Shown: piece after piece, positions 62,737 through 64,000 of the stretch
Numbering within the stretch: the first letter of the stretch is position 1
Layout of the letters: each line of letters opens with the position of its first letter
NCBI GenBank assembly: GCA_024449915.1
Contig: JAMZAV010000793.1
Location: 209,383 to 273,382 of the forward strand
Source: Sweltsa coloradensis
Lineage: Eukaryota; Arthropoda; Insecta; Plecoptera; Chloroperlidae
Length of the DNA stretch: 64,000 nt
Reading direction: 5' to 3'
Notes under the pieces: generated by a model
Databases searched by the model: none
What the model saw: the letters and a program-made list of their open reading frames with translations, nothing else
Told to the model about the DNA's origin: nothing
Made by a program: the position numbers and the translations under genes

Positions 62737-62841
62737 CGGGACTGCCCAGGAAGACGGAGGAATAGAGGACGCCCCGACGCGCATCGTTGGCGGCGCGGGC
62801 GTCGGCGGGTGAGGGCCATTCCCGCCTCGGACACCATTTCC
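62737..62841 (-). CDS. hth: hth internal exon: linker between MEIS domain and homeodomain
   Basis: This 105 bp exon is bounded by an acceptor (polypyrimidine tract ending tctgttccag) and a donor (gtgagt). It opens with two bases completing a Gly codon, then encodes KWCPRREWPSPADARAANDA followed by RRGVLYSSVFLGSP, and ends with one base (phase 1). As I recall it, Drosophila Hth has a closely similar stretch (KWC, RREW, SPADAR, YSSVFLGSP) between its MEIS domain and homeodomain, and this block is characteristic of arthropod Hth. The trailing G joins the GT that opens the exon at 40909, giving ...LGSP-G-DASNAS. The exon is GC- and CpG-rich against an AT-rich background, as expected for coding sequence. 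The preceding exon is outside the window. The function of this linker is not known to me. Confidence 0.95.
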
Positions 62842-64000
62842 CTGGAACAGACGGGCAGAGCCTCGTTAGACTTGGAGTGACACACACTGCCCGACGGTAC
62901 ACGCTGGTACACCCGGTACACGTCGGGGTGCATCAAGATCATCATAATTATTCATAAGAAACGTGATATATCATTGGTTTACGTTCGTATATTAGTACTG
63001 GGCTATGACATATCATTTAATTATCGATATGACACGATCATTTCGATATATCAACATGTTATTATATGTGCAAACAAATTATACATTTTCGAAAGAAAAG
63101 AAATTGCTATCAAAAGAGTAGGCCTTCATTAAAAAAGTGTGGCAAAAAGGTTGATGATTGGTATCGGCTAAAATGCGTAACGATTTTTACGTTCTCACAT
63201 TTTCGTTTAATGACCCGGCACCTCCACCATACGCAAAAGTCAGGTCGAACTATAGCATACCCTGCATCTCCACCACATAAGTGTTATATATGATCTGTAC
63301 CTCCACACTTGCGTTTAAAGACCCGGCACCTCCACCACTTAAGTGTTATATATTATCTGTACCTCCACACCTATATTTTCAGAGTACACACACACAATGC
63401 TTTCACAACAACATTCACTGAAAATTTCTTTATTCGTTTTAATTTTCCAGGTTTTAACATTTAAAAAAAAAAAATACCGATTGAAGTCCAAATATTGATA
63501 ACGAAAATAATCCCACATATAGATCGTCTCGTAAAAAGTAATTCAATACCAAAATTTGGGAATGTAACGTAGTTGGGTGTTATAATATGCGAATTAATTT
63601 TTCCCCCGAATTTTCTGAAATTATTTTGAAGAAGATATAAGAGAATGGGTAAAACAATACGGCGATACTTCCCAGTTTCGCGCAGCAGCCATTTTGAACA
63701 AGTTTTTGTTTCCTGCTCGTTTATGTTTCAAAAATCGAAAGTCAAATATAAAATTAACAATGATCCTGTAAAACCTTTCCAAGTTAATGGAAAATATGGG
63801 CGATTGTACAAAGACGTGTGTGCTTTATTATTTCTAAACAATTAGAATTAATTAAAATGTTTTAAATTATTCAATCATCTATATAGAACTTCGTGATGTT
63901 ATATTTTGTGAGAATCAGATTATTTTAGTGGATGGTTTCAAAATATAGGCTAGTCACATAAGTAGAACTGTAATAAAATGTAAATTGGCGGGCAAATGCC
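62842..64000 (-). other. Partial hth intron upstream of the linker exon
   Basis: At least 1.16 kb of intron separates the linker exon from the off-window MEIS-domain exons. It contains a short tandem repeat with tRNA-Ala-like motifs (63204-63370), A-rich runs near 63463-63475, and a short unrecognised open frame at 63645-63845 (66 codons) without recognisable domains. I see no further hth exon here. Confidence 0.85.
63204..63370. repeat. Tandem repeat with tRNA-Ala 3'-end-like motifs
   Basis: acccggcacctccacca occurs at 63213-63229 and 63321-63337, offset 108 bp, and a variant ccctgcatctccacca lies between them near 63262. The shared follow-on (taagtgttatatat, atctgtacctccacac) shows that the unit is duplicated. 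Confidence 0.75.

Larger units (their letters stand above)
1..64000 (-). other. hth: homothorax (hth/Meis) gene body, partial, three internal exons
   Basis: The whole window appears to lie inside one minus-strand gene. Its three recognised exons (62737-62841, 40761-40909, 11673-11749) are collinear with Hth/MEIS protein order, and the intron phases agree across both junctions (phase 1, then phase 0). Homothorax is a TALE-class homeodomain protein. From family knowledge, its N-terminal MEIS domain binds Extradenticle/PBC and promotes its nuclear entry, and its homeodomain binds TGACA-type sites beside Exd and Hox proteins. The first exons and MEIS domain lie right of the window, and the end of the homeodomain and the C-terminus lie left of it. 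Introns of 21.8 and 29.0 kb plus two partial introns make up more than 99% of the sequence. Gene identity is very secure; that no other transcript is nested here is only inferred from finding none. Confidence 0.93.

Overview
The window is eukaryotic and almost entirely non-coding. It is AT-rich, contains no long open reading frames, and is full of simple repeats, decayed tRNA-derived (SINE-like) repeats and fold-back elements. Three short exons on the minus strand, each with canonical splice sites and mutually compatible phases, identify one gene: homothorax (hth), the arthropod member of the MEIS/PREP TALE-homeodomain family. Residue choices in the encoded protein (for example [11 protein letters not shown] followed by HPYPSEDQ, and an upstream KWC-RREW linker exon) point to an arthropod, probably an insect or other pancrustacean. 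The species cannot be read from this window.

Layout, in the direction of transcription (right to left). 64000-62842: end of an intron that follows the off-window MEIS-domain exons. 62841-62737: linker exon. 62736-40910: 21.8 kb intron. 40909-40761: exon for the acidic linker and the start of the homeodomain (N-terminal arm and helix 1). 40760-11750: 29.0 kb intron. 11749-11673: exon for the TALE loop, helix 2 and the start of the recognition helix, ending inside the codon for the conserved Trp. 11672-1: at least 11.7 kb of the next intron. The exon that completes helix 3 (expected to start with FIN) and the C-terminus were not found and should lie left of position 1.

The introns carry several repeat structures: a three-copy tandem repeat of about 445 bp (19.2-20.6 kb); a 490 bp fold-back element (27.25-27.74 kb); a three-copy tandem array of a tRNA-Gly-derived SINE-like unit (28.1-28.9 kb) whose body recurs inverted at 46.3 kb; a composite repeat at 46.3-47.3 kb interrupted by an element that also occurs alone at 56.0-56.8 kb; a tandem duplication at 51.6-52.9 kb; a palindrome bounded by a 26 bp direct repeat (34.7-35.0 kb); and six copies of a short motif matching the 3' end of tRNA-Ala including CCA. 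Candidate regulatory clusters (CRE plus CCAAT, YY1-like, TCACGTGA, an RFX X-box, a nuclear-receptor-type inverted repeat) occur in several islands richer in GC than their surroundings.

I found no complete second gene, no classical RNA gene, no CRISPR array and no transposon-encoded protein. The observations most worth following are the open frame that runs through the splice donor of the linker exon (a possible homeodomain-less Hth isoform), hammerhead-like motifs in three dispersed repeats, a possible hairpin RNA at 38.55 kb, and indel-rich tandem copies that look like assembly noise.
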